Assembly: GCF_963678635.1 (NCBI RefSeq)
Contig: NC_087069.1
Location: 50,175,892 to 50,239,891 of the forward strand
DNA: 64,000 nt
Reading direction: 5' to 3'
DNA from: Symsagittifera roscoffensis
Lineage: Eukaryota; Xenacoelomorpha; Acoela; Convolutidae
Shown piece by piece: positions 12,501 through 23,538 of this stretch. The notes beneath the pieces are model-generated. The model was not told where the DNA came from and ran no database searches. It was given only the letters and a program-made list of their open reading frames with translations. Position numbers and translations under genes: made by a program. Within the stretch, counting starts at the first letter, position 1; every line of letters starts with the position of its first letter.

Positions 12501-14320
12501 CTGAACGGGAGCAAAACACGATATAGCTGATTGGGTAAAAACACTATGTAGTTGATGTGGTACAACACCCTAGGTTTTTGATGGGTTACAAAGCACTATA
12601 GAATATTTTGGGTAATTACACTATGTACCTGATGGGGTCGGAAACGCATGTAGCTGATGGGGTAAAAATACTATAGAGCTGATGGGGTAAAAACACTATA
12701 GAGCTGATGGGGTACAAAACACTATGAAGCTGATGGGGTAAAAAACATTATGTAGCATATTGGGTGAAAAAATAATGTAGCTGGTAGGGTAAAATCACTA
12801 TGTAGCATATTGGGTGAAAAAATAATGTAGCTGGTAGGGTAAAATCACTATGTAGCTGAGGGGAAAATATTATAGAGCTGAGAGTGAAAAACAGTATAGA
12901 GCTGATGGGGCAAAAACACTATAGAGCGGAGGGGTAAAATGATTAATTTGCTGATTGCTACAAAACAGTATGTAGCTGATGGTGTAGAAAACACTATGTG
13001 GCTGATGGGGCATAAAAAACTATAAAGCTGATAGGGTACAAAACACTATGTAGCTATTAGGGTAAAGAAGACAATGTAGCTGATTGGGTAAGTAACCCTT
13101 TTTGGCAGAGGAGGAAAACGATAAAGAGCTGAGAAGGAAAACTATAGGTCTGCTGGATTAAAAACACTACAGAGCTGATGAGGTAAAAACGCTATAGAGC
13201 TGATGGGGTACAAATCGCTATGTAGCTGATGGGGTACAAAACGCTATATAAATGATGGGGTAAAAACGATATGTAGCTGACGGGGTACAAAACACTATAG
13301 AGCTGATGAGTAAAAACACTTAAGAGCTGAACGGGAGCAAAACACGATATAGCTGATTGGGTAAAAACACTATGTAGTTGATGTGGTACAACACCCTAGG
13401 TTTTTGATGGGTTACAAAGCACTATAGAATATTTTGGGTAATTACACTATGTACCTGATGGGGACGGAAACGCATGTAGCTGATGGGGTAAAAATACTAT
13501 AGAGCTGATGGGGTAAAAACACTAGAGAGCTGATGGGGTACAAAACACTATGAAGCTGATGGGGTAAAAAACATTATGTAGCATATTGGGTGAAAAAATA
13601 ATGTAGCTGGTAGGGTAAAATCACTATGTAGCTGAGGGGAAAATATTATAGAGCTGAGAGTGAAAAACAGTATAGAGCTGATGGAGCAAAAACACTATAG
13701 AGCGGAGGGGTAAAAATGATTAATTAGCTGATTGCTACAAAACAGTATGTAGCTGATGGTGTAGAAAACACTCTGTGGCTGATAAGGCATAAAAAACTAT
13801 AAAGCTGATAGGGTACAAAACACTATGTAGCTATTAGGGTAAAGAAGACAATGTAGCTGATTGGGTAAATAACCCTTTTTGGCAGAGGAGGAAAACGATA
13901 AAGAGCTGAGAAGGAAAAACACTACAGAGCTGATGAGGTAAAAACGCTATAGAGCTGATGGGGTACAAATCGCTATGTAGCTGATGGGGTGCAAAACGCT
14001 ACGTAGCTAATGGGGTACAAAACGCTATTTAGCTGATATGGTACTTAAAGTACAAAAAACAATGTTTTTGATGGAGGGGCTAAAAAACACGTTGCAGCTG
14101 TAAGGGTAAAACACAATGTAGCTGAGTGGTGAAACAAATTAGAGCTGAGGGGAAGAACACTTTGAAGCTGATGTGGTTAAAACACGATAGTGCTGAATTG
14201 GTAAAAAAAACACAATGTAGCCGATGGCGTACAAAATACTAAGTAGTTGTTGGGTAACGAAGCTTTATAGGGCATACTGGGTAAAGACATTTTATATCTG
14301 ATTGGTTAGGAAACACTATG
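9509..14320 (+). repeat. Higher-order repeat blocks within the minisatellite
   Basis: A multi-unit block recognisable by 'AATGACTAATTAGCTGATTG', then a 'TTTTCAGCAGAGGAGGAAAA' section and 'GGTCTGCTGGGTT', recurs near 9525, 9757, 11518 and 12199. A sister version with 'AATGATTAATTAGCTGATTG' recurs near 10430, 12940 and 13715. Neighbouring blocks are nearly identical over hundreds of bases, so this part of the array was enlarged recently by segmental duplication. The outer parts (3-9 kb and 14.3-16.1 kb) are more mixed. Confidence 0.85.
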
Positions 14321-16158
14321 TAACTGATGGGGTAAACGCACTTTAGAGCTGATGTGATAAAAACACAATGTAACTGAGGAGCTAGGAAACACTAAAGAGC
14401 TGATGGGTAACAAACACAATATACCTGATGTGTTAAAAAACTATGTAGCTGATACGGTAAAAAAACTATGAAGCTCAAGGGAAAAACAATATAGCTGATG
14501 GGGTAACAATATAGCTGATGGGGGAACTATATAGCTGATAGGGTGAAAACACTATAGAGCTGATGGGGTAAAAACACTATAGAGCTGATGGGGTTTAAAA
14601 CACTATTAAGCTAATGGGTTAAAAAAACACTATGTAGCTGATGCGGTAAACAACAATATGTAGCTGGTAGGGTAAAAAAAGATGTAGCTGAGGGCGGAAA
14701 TCACTAAAGAGCTGATGGGGTAAAAACACTGTAGAGCTGATGGGGTTAAAAACCCCTGATTACCTGTAAGGTAAAAAAACCGTGTAGATGATGGGGTGAA
14801 AAGACTATGTAGCCGAAAGAGAAAAAAAATATACAGCTGAGGGGACACTATAGAGTTGATGAGGTATGAACACTATGGATATTATGGGTTACAAACACTA
14901 TGATGCTCATGGGGTAAGAAAAACTATGGAGTTGATGGTGAAAAAACCCTTTTTAGCTAATGGGGTAGGAAACACCATGTAGCTGATGGGTTAAAAAACT
15001 TAATAGAGCTGCTGGGGTAAGAACACTAGAGAGCAGATATGTTAAAAAACACAAAGTAGCGGATGGCGTAAAAACACTATTTAGCTGATAGGATAAGGAA
15101 AAGCTATGTAGCTGAATGGGAAAAAACAGAGCAGAGGGCTGGGGGAACACTATAAAGCTGGTGGGGTAAAAAAGAACACAAAATAGCTGATGGAATAAGA
15201 AAAATTATGTAGCTGTGATGGGGTCAGAACACTATTTTTAACGCGTAGCTGATGGGGTAAAAACGATAAAGAGCTGATGGGGTAAAAAAACACTATAGAG
15301 CTTATGGGATAAAAACACTATGTAGTTGATGGTGTAACAACACTATAGAGTTGAAGGGGTAAAAACACTTTTTAGCTGATGGGGTAAAAAGCACTATGTA
15401 GCTGACGGGGTAAAAAACCAGAATAGCTGATGGGGTACAAAGCACTATATAACTGATGTGGTTGGAAACACTAGGTAGCTAATGGGGTAAAACCACTTTC
15501 AAGGTGATGGGGTAAAAACACTATAGAGCTGATGGGCTAAAAAAACAAAGTTCAGTTGATGGGGGTATAAACACAATGTAGCTGATGGGGTAAAGAACAC
15601 TTTAAAGCTGATGGGTAAAAACACAATCTCGCTGATGGGATAAAAACACTATGTAGCTGAAAGGGTAAGAAAACTATATAGCTGCAAGGGAAACCAATGT
15701 AGAGCTGAGGGGGTAAAGACGCTATATAGCTGATGCGGTAAAATACAATATGTAGCTGATAGGGTAAAAATACGATGTAGCTGAGTCGGAAAAACACTAT
15801 AAAGCTGATGGGGTAAGAACACTATGGAGTTGATGGGGTTAAAAAAACCTGTGTAGATGATAAGGTAAACAAAATTGTAGCTGATAGGGTAGAAATACTA
15901 TACAGCTGATGGAGAAAACAATATACAGCTGGGGGGAATGCAGCTGCTATAGAGCTGATAAGGTAAAAACATTAGAGCTTATTGTGTAAAAACACTTTTT
16001 AGCTGATGGGCTAGGAAACACTCTGTTGCTGATGGGGTAAAAAACATTATACAGGTGCTGAGCTAAAAAACACAATGTAGCGGTTTGGATAAAAACACTA
16101 TGTAGTTGATGAAAGAGAATATCAGAACGTAGAGTTTCTATTAAGGAAGAGACCGGGG

Positions 16159-16458
16159 ATGGGAGGAATGGCTGCACTTCCCGCTTCAGTTTCACAAGTT
16201 CCTGGTAAATACCTGTGCTCTTTGGTGACGAGGGTCATTGAGAGGAACGCGATAGACCCCGAGTATGTGATGTTGGCTCTAACGAGGTTGAGGGACTTCT
16301 TGGTCGAAAGAGAGATACGGGAGGTCTCAATGCCGGTCTGCGATTTAAACAAGGGCAAGTTGAACCCTAGGGATTTATACGCCATCCTGCACCTGGTCTT
16401 TGCAGAAACGGAGATATTGTTGCACCTACGCAAGAAGTACTACATGAGTATCACCTGA
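16159..16458 (+). pseudogene. 5' coding part of the SGNH-bearing element
   Basis: An open part of about 99 codons with motifs VMLALTRLRDFLVERE and LNPRDLYAILHLVFAETEI. The right copy has the same motifs at 34326-34560 on the minus strand. It is predicted helical, with no known domain recognised. Conservation of amino acids between two diverged copies is the evidence that this frame was once coding. Confidence 0.6.
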
Positions 16459-16840
16459 TCTTTGAGTGGACATGGAAGTCTTGAGTTAGGGGAACAGAGT
16501 TCTTGAGCTAACTAAAATGGGACACGAGTCAGGTAGATGGATTTTAATGTAATTGGTATGACAATTAAATCCTAAAGAATTTATGGTGCTAAAAATTGAA
16601 ATAAATCTGCATGCTTTTAAATGTCTAATTGAATTATTTTATCAAGAAACTGTTAGGATAATGTTTTAAAGAGAGTAAGGGGGAGGTTTAGGCTAGGCAT
16701 GAGCGAGAAACATCCTGGTCTAAAAATGAATTCTATTTTCCGATTGATTTGCCAATTGAATTGAGAATCAAGCTACACTAAATCGAACAAAACAGGAGAC
16801 ATCTCGAACGGTTCTTCACTAGCAGTGCTACCGGAAGATA

Positions 16841-16928
16841 CTTCTTGAATTCAACTGGGAAGTTATTTCTTGAGTTTAACTGGAAAGATATTTCTTGAGT
16901 TTAAGTGGGAAGCTATTTCGTGAGTTTG
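16841..16928 (+). repeat. 25 bp tandem repeat, about 3.5 units
   Basis: Units start at 16841, 16866, 16891 and 16916 (partial). Each contains TTCTTGAGTTTAA or a close variant followed by CTGGGAAG. It lies in the non-coding gap between the first two coding parts of the left copy. Confidence 0.85.
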
Positions 16929-16985
16929 TTGATATGTGAGATCGCTTGAGAAGAAACAACGATGGCATATCGCTTCTAAAAGTCT

Positions 16986-17633
16986 ATGCCAGCAGCGCTC
17001 AACAAATCTACCATCAATGAGCTATACAAGCGCTTGAGGGACCTCGATTACACACAAGTGGACGAAAGACTGCCGGTAATGTTGAATGCCGTTCTGCAGC
17101 TGGAAGCGCAAGGCGAATGCAGGCAGTCACTATTTGAAGCGGTGTTGATGGTGGGCTACACTTCAGATGGAATATCAAAGCAAGAACAAACCAGATGGCT
17201 ATCCTGGAATATGGATGGAGGCCTGAGAGGATATGACCTTGCGAGAAACCGTGGCTTGAGCAACAACACAGAATTTGGTGCGGGAGAGTTTCCCCTCCCG
17301 ATCAGACCACCAGCAAAGGCAACAATCTGTTCCACAAGCAAGCCACTGTCCTTGATACGGTCTCAACAGACTGAAAAGGCATACCCGGACCTCAACAACT
17401 TAAAAGGGGAACTGGAAAGGGCCCAGAGGGAGCGGGAAAATGCCAACCTTGACAGGGATGGCGCGATCCTCGAGAGAGACCAAGCGATCCTGGAAAGGGG
17501 CCTAGCAATTATTGAGCGGGACCAAGTGAATCTTGATTTAAACCTAATAAAATCGGAACGAGAGCAAGCTCAGAGGTTGCGCGAGAATACGGCGAATTGT
17601 GAGCAGATAAGATCAGATATCGAGAAGATATAA
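16986..17633 (+). pseudogene. Coiled-coil protein part of the SGNH-bearing element
   Basis: An open frame of 215 codons. The N-terminal half looks like a small helical domain (NKSTINELYKRLRDLDY; RQSLFEAVLMVGYTSDG). Residues about 130-215 form a strongly charged coiled coil with repeated ERDQ/ERE/LERD heptads. The coding sense continues after the stop as further Glu/Lys-rich helix. The right copy lacks this whole region (about 1 kb), so it is either an internal deletion there or an insertion here. No enzyme motif is visible. It may have been a structural or nucleic-acid-binding protein, but this is a guess. Confidence 0.55.
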
Positions 17634-17720
17634 CGGACACAAGAAGAGTTTGCGAAAAAGAAACAAATAAAGAAGACTACGACTGAACCCGCTGTCGCTA
17701 GATCGAGACCATGGTCGCAG

Positions 17721-18062
17721 ATGGAGGTAGACGAAGCTCCCCGGGCAAGCGGTCACTTCAAATTGAACCGGGTGGCCCAAGAACACATGAAAGAGGGCCT
17801 GGAAGCATGGACACCTCCAGAGCCAGTTTCTTCCATGCGCAATCTAGAGACAAACCCAATTAGGCCTTTGATGAAAATATCGCTGCCGGGATTGACGCCA
17901 AGTGTAACCAGTGGTGGTCAAACTAGGACGGGCACGACGCGCTTCAGGGAGTTGGAAGAGAGGTTGCAGTCAGGGGCTTGCGAGAACTCAGCACGAGAGG
18001 AGCGACCTCCCACCTGGAGAGATCATCCAGTGAGGAGTGTGATAATCGCAAGCTACAAATGA
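17721..18062 (+). pseudogene. Linker coding part with AWTPPEPV motif
   Basis: An open part of 113 codons. Its first 55 residues are mirrored on the minus strand at 33.9-34.08 kb (motifs EAWTPPEPV and IRPLMKISLPG). The rest is Arg/Gly/Thr-rich and looks disordered. It lies between the coiled coil and the SGNH block. Confidence 0.5.
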
Positions 18063-18231
18063 ATACGGACGCTGCCTATTACAGGCATAACCGGATGGAT
18101 TGGACGGCGTCATAACTCGCAAGGAGGGATGCCTTCCACGAAGCTTCTTGGGCTGAATGTTTCACACAGCCCAGGATACCTGAGGGTGCAGTCCATTTGA
18201 TTATAGGACGCGAATCCAGGCGCATTGGCAC

Positions 18232-18765
18232 GTGGGAGTCTTGAGTTTTTCTGGTGCTGCAACATCCCAGATGTTGGCGTCACTAGAGATGCTAGAGATG
18301 GCGAAGATGTATACGGTCACGCTGATTATGGGAACCAATGACATGTCCAGAGGTGAGCCGAGGAAAGTAATGAGGCTGCAGGAGAAGATGAGTTGTATTC
18401 TTGAGGAAATGAGGATTTATCTAGATCCAGCGATACTCACCGTTTGAGCCGTCCCGTACAACATGATGGCTGACCAGAAGGCGAGGGAGATGAACGACAG
18501 GGTGCGTAACCTCAACGAAATCATCAGACAAATCCAGCAGAGGAGCTTACTCCCCGTGAGACTGCTCGACGTGGCAAGCATGATGGAACATTCCCTTCCT
18601 GATGATGCGTCTTCGGATGGCATCCACTTCGACAAACCCAGGGGCACGGAGTGGCTAAACGGTATCTTCCAAACGCACATAAACCTTCTGGAGTCAGACA
18701 TGCTGGAGAAGGGCCGGCCAGTTCACCTTTGGTCCACCCCCCATACCTCCCTTCTTCGCTGCTAG
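18232..18765 (+). pseudogene. SGNH/GDSL-hydrolase-like block
   Basis: Two adjoining open parts. The first has a hydrophobic strand running into GTND (18331-18342), which fits SGNH block III (G-x-N-D). The second contains RLLDVASMM and then DGIHFDK (Asp at 18616, His at 18625), which fits block V (D-x-x-H). The order and spacing are right for an SGNH fold. The block I GDS serine is not clear, so catalysis cannot be claimed. The family is known to act on ester bonds, and esterase domains occur in some retroelements (for example ORF1 of CR1 LINEs), but no RT accompanies it here. The right copy keeps only the second half (32.5-32.8 kb). Confidence 0.6.
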
Positions 18766-18769
18766 GCCC

Positions 18770-19323
18770 TTGTCCGATCGTTTGAGAGAAAGAACCGACT
18801 CGAGAGAAAGCTCAAGGAGCAGCAGGAATAGACAACTAGGAGCCACGCCGATGGAAGGAGACGAGGCGGAATGGTCGACACCCCAGAGTTTGGTAGTGTC
18901 CTCGGTGGTGGTGGTGGTGGTGGTGGTGGTGGTGGTGGAGACAAAAAAATAGAGGGACCGGGAAAGGCGAGCAAAACCCGATATCTAGAGAGAGTAAAGG
19001 ATCTAGACATGGAGGATCTGGTATGTAGATAAAAGTTGACGGAGATTCTGGCGCTTAAGAATTTGTCGCATGAGGACTTGATCAGGCATCACTGTGTGGA
19101 CTGGCTAAAGGCCCACGAGGCGTTTTTCTTGAGAGCCAAGACACAAGAGACCGCAGACTTAACGGGAACTCCGCAAAAAACGATAATGATAATGGGCCCA
19201 GTCAACTACAGGCCCCTCAAGCAGCTGAGCACTCCAGGTCTAATCGTGGAACCTCCCAAGCATCAAACGAGCATAGTCAGGATCAGAGTGGCGATTCCCG
19301 CACAGCCGAGAATAGTCCAATAG
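18770..19323 (+). pseudogene. Ser/Arg-rich linker plus conserved HHCVDWLKAHEA segment
   Basis: Coding sense continues from the SGNH block. First comes a Ser/Arg-rich stretch (ESSRSSRNRQLG), then a poly-Val run made by a GGT microsatellite, then a conserved helix region with LIRHHCVDWLKAHEAF, MGPVNYRPLKQL and PGLIVEPPKHQTS. All these motifs recur in two tandem versions in the right copy. The function is unknown. Confidence 0.5.
18902..18938 (+). repeat. (GGT)n microsatellite inside coding sequence
   Basis: About 12 GGT units encoding a poly-Val run. The equivalent places in the right copy (about 33.67 and 32.37 kb) have only one to four GGT/ACC units, so the run expanded in this copy after the copies separated. 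Confidence 0.9.
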
Positions 19324-20130
19324 CTTCTTTAGCCAAAGAGCATGAGGATCCCGGAACCAGATATATGGGTCCGAAACTCGCCGATGACCCAAGGTTTGGT
19401 AGATCCTGTGGGACTTCACAGCTAGCCAAAACCTTGGCGTGTACGATCGATCAGACCCTGGAGCAGCGAGAGTAATCATCATGGCAGGATTGGACTTCGA
19501 GGGGACGTCGCCGAAGATATTTTGGCCGGAAACCCCCAGTGTAGCTCCTGCCTGGAGCGGAATTGAACCAAACATTGACTCTGGTGGTGGCTATAAAATC
19601 GGAGACGCCATGTGAGTCAGAGCTGTTGCTATTCGCGGGGATGAATGACCATCTGCATGCGGCAGGACTTCTAGAGCACTTGACAGGCGGGGAACCACCC
19701 CCAAGAAAATCTGGGATAAAATCCACACGCTGTTTGCGATACAATCCACAAGACGAGAGTGGTGTTTACATCATCGCCAGGCTACGCGAGCATGTCACCA
19801 GCCTTACATTTCGTGCATGCAATGTTCATCCTGATAACAGAGGGCAATCTTAGCGTGGCGGATGCTTATGGCCGCTCGGAATCGCGACTTGGAGCCAGTA
19901 AACTTGAGACCTCGAAGTCGGAAGTGGCAGCGGATGTATCTCATAATCTGAAGGGATTTTACGAGTTGGCAGACATCTTGATTATGCTGGATAAGGTTCT
20001 ATGCCTTGAGGTGTGGAATTTTGATCGGCAGCCCGGAGATAGGGCATCATCACCCTGCGATAACCCATCTAACAGCCAGCCAGTGGTTCCGGAGTATAGA
20101 TCTGGTTTACTAATTAAGGAAAGAATGTGA
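19324..20130 (+). pseudogene. Conserved region with IMAG.DFEG and NHLTGGE motifs
   Basis: Coding sense is split over frames but is well supported by the right copy. Motifs include CGTSQLAKTLA, FEGTSPK, PGAELNQTLTLVVAIKSE, LLFAGMNDHLHAAGLLEH and a later DEVL/LADIL helix region. It is predicted mainly helical, without Cys/His clusters. A gag-like or other structural role is conceivable from position (after a coiled coil, no enzyme motif), but I see no diagnostic motif. Confidence 0.5.
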
Positions 20131-21513
20131 CCGCGGCCGAGAAACAACTAGCTTCGATAGGAAATCGCTTGACACAAGAGAGATGGAGGTGGCCGTTTCT
20201 GACCCCGAGACTCGAGAATGCGACGGACAAGACGAGGGAGAGTGCTCCACCTCTCATCAAACAAATATGGAAATTTCTTGAGGAGCAGCTAGAGGTAGCA
20301 AAAAGTAGGGAGATGACGGTGGGAAGATTTGTCACAGCATCGGAGGGTTCTGGACGGAGCATGCGAAGGGCGAGCTGAAGACCAGGAAGAACCAGACGAT
20401 CTTGAGATTCTTGAGCCCATGCTGGGAAAAGAAGTATCTGAAAAATGTGTTTTACGGCGGGAGACACCATCTTTGAAGCGTCCGTACAGGAGCTGTTGAT
20501 TATGCCCATCAACCTCCTGCTAGCCTTGTATCTGGTATACCCAGATATCTGTTCAAAATGGGGCCAGCATACATGTTCCGTAGAGGCGTGGGAACGCTCC
20601 TGATTGATGGGTATTTGCCGCTGGTACTCTTGAAGCACGGGAAACTAACGCCGTTTTGTCGGTTGATGAAGTATGGGGAACCCCTATCGGTAAGGAAGTC
20701 TCACCCGAGTGTGGAGACCTACTCGTAGAGTTGCGCTGCCGGACTGAAGACATTGCTTGTGGAGTATCTGCTGATGCAAAAGCGATACTTGACGGGCGAA
20801 GAAAGAAACCCCAAGACGAGCGAAGAAGTGACAGAGGTGATTGGGGGCATACTTCTTCTGACTGACCTGTGTTTGGCCATGAGATTTGACCCGGTGGGGA
20901 TGATTAGAGGCTTGGGGGAGTGGTGACCTGCATCTATGGCCCAGCTGTGACGTATGCCTTCCCGGATCCACTCGTGGTGGCGTATCGGAACTCGGTGGTG
21001 CACGTGAGCCTGATCAGCATTCTAGATGGGACGGCACTCAACTGGTGCAGACAAGAAGACTTGAGAGCGCGGATGAATGAGACAGTGCTTTTTGGAAAAG
21101 TGAAGGATCCCGAGCTAGTGGTGTGGAACTTCTGGGGACAACTGCAGTGCAGAATGGGAGGAAAACGTGAAGGTCTCATCGAGGCCTATCGCAAGTTCTG
21201 GCACCTGAATCCGGTGGCGAGGGACAAGAGGGAGTTCTTGGGGATCCCGGCGTGGTCGAGGAGTTTCCAATTCACGGAAAAGGAATTGGAAACGATACTA
21301 GAGCGGGATGTCCTACCCTCTGCCGTCCCCGAGTTCCCGACGGTGAGAAGATTGACCCTAGGGATGAGCAGCCCCATGATAGTCCCTTCTCTACACGCGA
21401 GAGCCACGGTGGAGAGACAGCAAAGAGAATTCACGGACGGCTGCGATCCTTCGATCATTGGATACTCGGCAGCTGTGTATTTCCACACGTGTGAAATCAA
21501 GATGAATTCGTGA
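20127..21513 (+). pseudogene. Conserved core with VVTCIYGPAVTYAFPD motif
   Basis: The best preserved stretch of the element, including an open part of 197 codons at 20920-21513. Motifs: KQIWKFLEEQLEVA, RRGVGTLLIDGYLP, FCRLMKYGEPLS, TDLCLAMRFDPVGMIRGLGE, then CIYGPAVTYAFPDPLVVAYR, ALNWCRQEDLRARM, VVWNFWGQLQCRMGGK and MIVPSLHARATVERQQRE. The same motifs run on the minus strand at 29.5-31.1 kb. It is rich in aromatic and hydrophobic residues, with no membrane helix of clear length. I recognise no family. Confidence 0.55.
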
Positions 21514-21539
21514 ACTAAACAAGCAAAGATGATGAGAGG

Positions 21540-22680
21540 CTAGATTCTTCCTAGGTTTGAGGACCGAGATGTCTTGAGAACACTTGAGGAGGCTCGATTT
21601 GAGAACAAGTTGCTTATATATGACGATGGAAGGATGATCGTGGGGGTCACATGGCTCTGAAGGACGATATGAAGTTTGCCACAAGAAAGTACCGAGCGCC
21701 TTTTGGGCTGGAGGAGTTGGAGTTTAGGCAAGAGGGGAAAAACGCTTGATGCGGCAGGACCACTGCATGTATCCCTCACCGATTACAAGAAGGTGGATCC
21801 GACAACATCCCCTCACCCTTTTCAGTGGGCACCCCTGGAGACAAGAGAAGCAGCCCTGTAGAAAAACAGGTTCAGGGATGTGGTAGAAATAGAGCAAGCC
21901 AAATCAGGACTGGGCGAACACGTCCATCTCACCCCTGGATCTCCCCGCAAAAATCTGGAGCTGCCTTTGACGAGTGAAACCTCCAAAATGGGAATGCTAC
22001 TCTTGGAGTGCGGAAGAAAGCAAGAAGAACACTTTTGAGGGCAATAAATGGATGTTCTTGGACACGCTAGATGAGATGGCGTGGCAAGTTTTCTTGAGTG
22101 CATTTTTCAGAAAAAAAAAGGCGCGAGGCAAAAGCTGGAAGATTTCAAGGAAGAACTGTGGAGTACAGTGATGAAGTCGGGGAAACCTGTCCCTGATGGC
22201 CACCGCACTAGACGAGAAGACGAGACAGGAGCTACTTGAGAAGATGATAGTCTGAGAGAACCAAAGCAGAAGACTGAGGCCAACCCATGTAAAGACAGCT
22301 CTACTCTGAATAAAAAAACTGATGATAATGGAATTGCGATTGGAATGGATGATAATCATAAGACTAGCGAGGAGAAAAGATGTCATGTGTTTCTTGAGGC
22401 GGATCATGTCAGTGATAACCGACACTACAGTTCAAGTATGGCCATGAAAAAGCGATGGGATGTAAAACTATTGAAAGGAGAGTCTCCACTGTCATCCTCA
22501 ACGTGTACCAGAGTACTGTAATTGGAAAAGAAGAGAGCTCAAGGCCGTCTCCGGAGGTTCATGGGAAGTTTGATGAAAGACGAAGTTCTCCAACGAGAAA
22601 ATCGAGGAGGGGCATGACGTGCATTGTAATTTAGCCCGAGCAGTAGACTATTCGAAGCCCACAAAACGGGGAGAGTAGTA
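21540..22680 (+). pseudogene. Charged middle region, shortened relative to the right copy
   Basis: It carries traces of GLEELEF..GK.LDAAGP, HRLQE and acidic/basic stretches matching 28.6-29.46 kb in reverse. Near 22.2-22.35 kb it jumps past sequence that the right copy still has (about 27.75-28.55 kb), so some 0.7 kb is absent from this copy. Almost no long open frame remains. Confidence 0.45.
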
Positions 22681-22684
22681 ATAT

Positions 22685-23276
22685 ATGTCTCGAGTGATGG
22701 GAATAGCTTATAACCCTTTCTTGGTTTCGGAGGCTGGAAACGCCTACATGAACTTTGAGATGGCGGAATTGTTAAAAATATGGACGGAGAATATCATTGA
22801 GATTGACCCGACGGAAAGGGAAAGGCCAAGCCTAAATCTGTTACTTGAGAAGATGGCAGACATGATCAGCATGCTGTGCTCGAAAAATAGGATGGAACTA
22901 AAGATGGGAAATATAAAGCAACTGTTGATTACGAATTTGGGGACATTGCGTGCAGATAGTGAACGAATGCTATGCGAGCACCACTGTGAACATAGCGACG
23001 GCATTGGGGTCATTCTCGAGGATGTGCAGCTTGCAATCACTGGAGATGCAAGAGTCCGAGCAACTTTTGGTAACGGCGTTGAGCGTAGAGTCATGTCCTG
23101 GAGTGATACAAAGGGTCCAGAAACACATCAGAGGTTGGAAGATTGTTCTTGAGGCGGAGATAAGACTTCCCGTTAGTGAAGCCTACAGCTTGCCAATGGA
23201 TGCGAAGTCTCTGGTGGGATCGGTGATGGCCAACCTGTGTGGAAGCCACTACCCGTTACACATGGCGATGGTGTAG
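22685..23276 (+). pseudogene. Conserved helical region with AYNPFL and RMLCEHHCEHSDG motifs
   Basis: An open part of 155 codons. Motifs VMGIAYNPFLVSEAGNAYMN, IEIDPTERERPSLNLLLEKM and MLCEHHCEHSDG, then AITGDARVRATFGNGVE. The right copy holds the same sequence in reverse at about 26.6-27.45 kb with an extra segment in the middle. The Cys/His group (CEHHCEH) is suggestive of metal binding, but its spacing fits no standard finger. Confidence 0.5.
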
Positions 23277-23538
23277 GCATACAGCCAAAGGGTAATAATT
23301 GATAAAGCCTTCTCGATACCCAAGTGTGTACGCCCGCCTCAAACGTCGCATCACTCACATAGACTGTTAAAGAAGATCCTGGGAGCTGTGACGGGGAATC
23401 AAAGAGAGAACTTGGTTGAGATCTGGGGGAGGATCTCTTGAGCTTAGAAAGCGAAAACACAAGCGAGAGACAGAACACGATCGGGAAAGCGATGAATAGT
23501 GCCCCAGCCATGGAAGAAAATGACGTGACACATGAGAA

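Larger units (their letters stand above)
3105..16110 (+). repeat. 13 kb degenerate minisatellite, unit about 25-27 bp
   Basis: Nearly 500 tandem units, each built on GTAGCTGATGGGGTA followed by an A-run and CACTAT. Variant classes recur: GAGCTGATGGGG, AGCTGAGGGG, a 'TTGTTGGGTTACGAAG' type and a 'GGCATATGGGGTAAAGAC' type. Groups of variants recur in fixed order, so there is higher-order structure. On the plus strand each consensus unit contains TAG, TGA and TAA, while the minus strand is fairly open and gives repetitive PHQLHSVF-type peptides that are artefacts of the repeat. The array ends abruptly at about 16,110 against the left copy of the SGNH-bearing element. The same unit in the same orientation forms a second array at 53.1-55.6 kb. 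Confidence 0.95.

Noticed and set aside
3485-16060. Many minus-strand ORFs of 60-155 codons with PHQLHSVF/YPISYIVF repeats
   Set aside because: They are translations of the minisatellite unit. They shift frame from unit to unit and begin and end arbitrarily, so they are not genes.
3105-16110. CRISPR array
   Set aside because: Repeats are contiguous and degenerate with no unique spacers, and the DNA is eukaryotic in character.
18762-19010. Minus-strand ORF with a poly-Pro run
   Set aside because: It is the complement of the GGT microsatellite inside the sense frame of the element.
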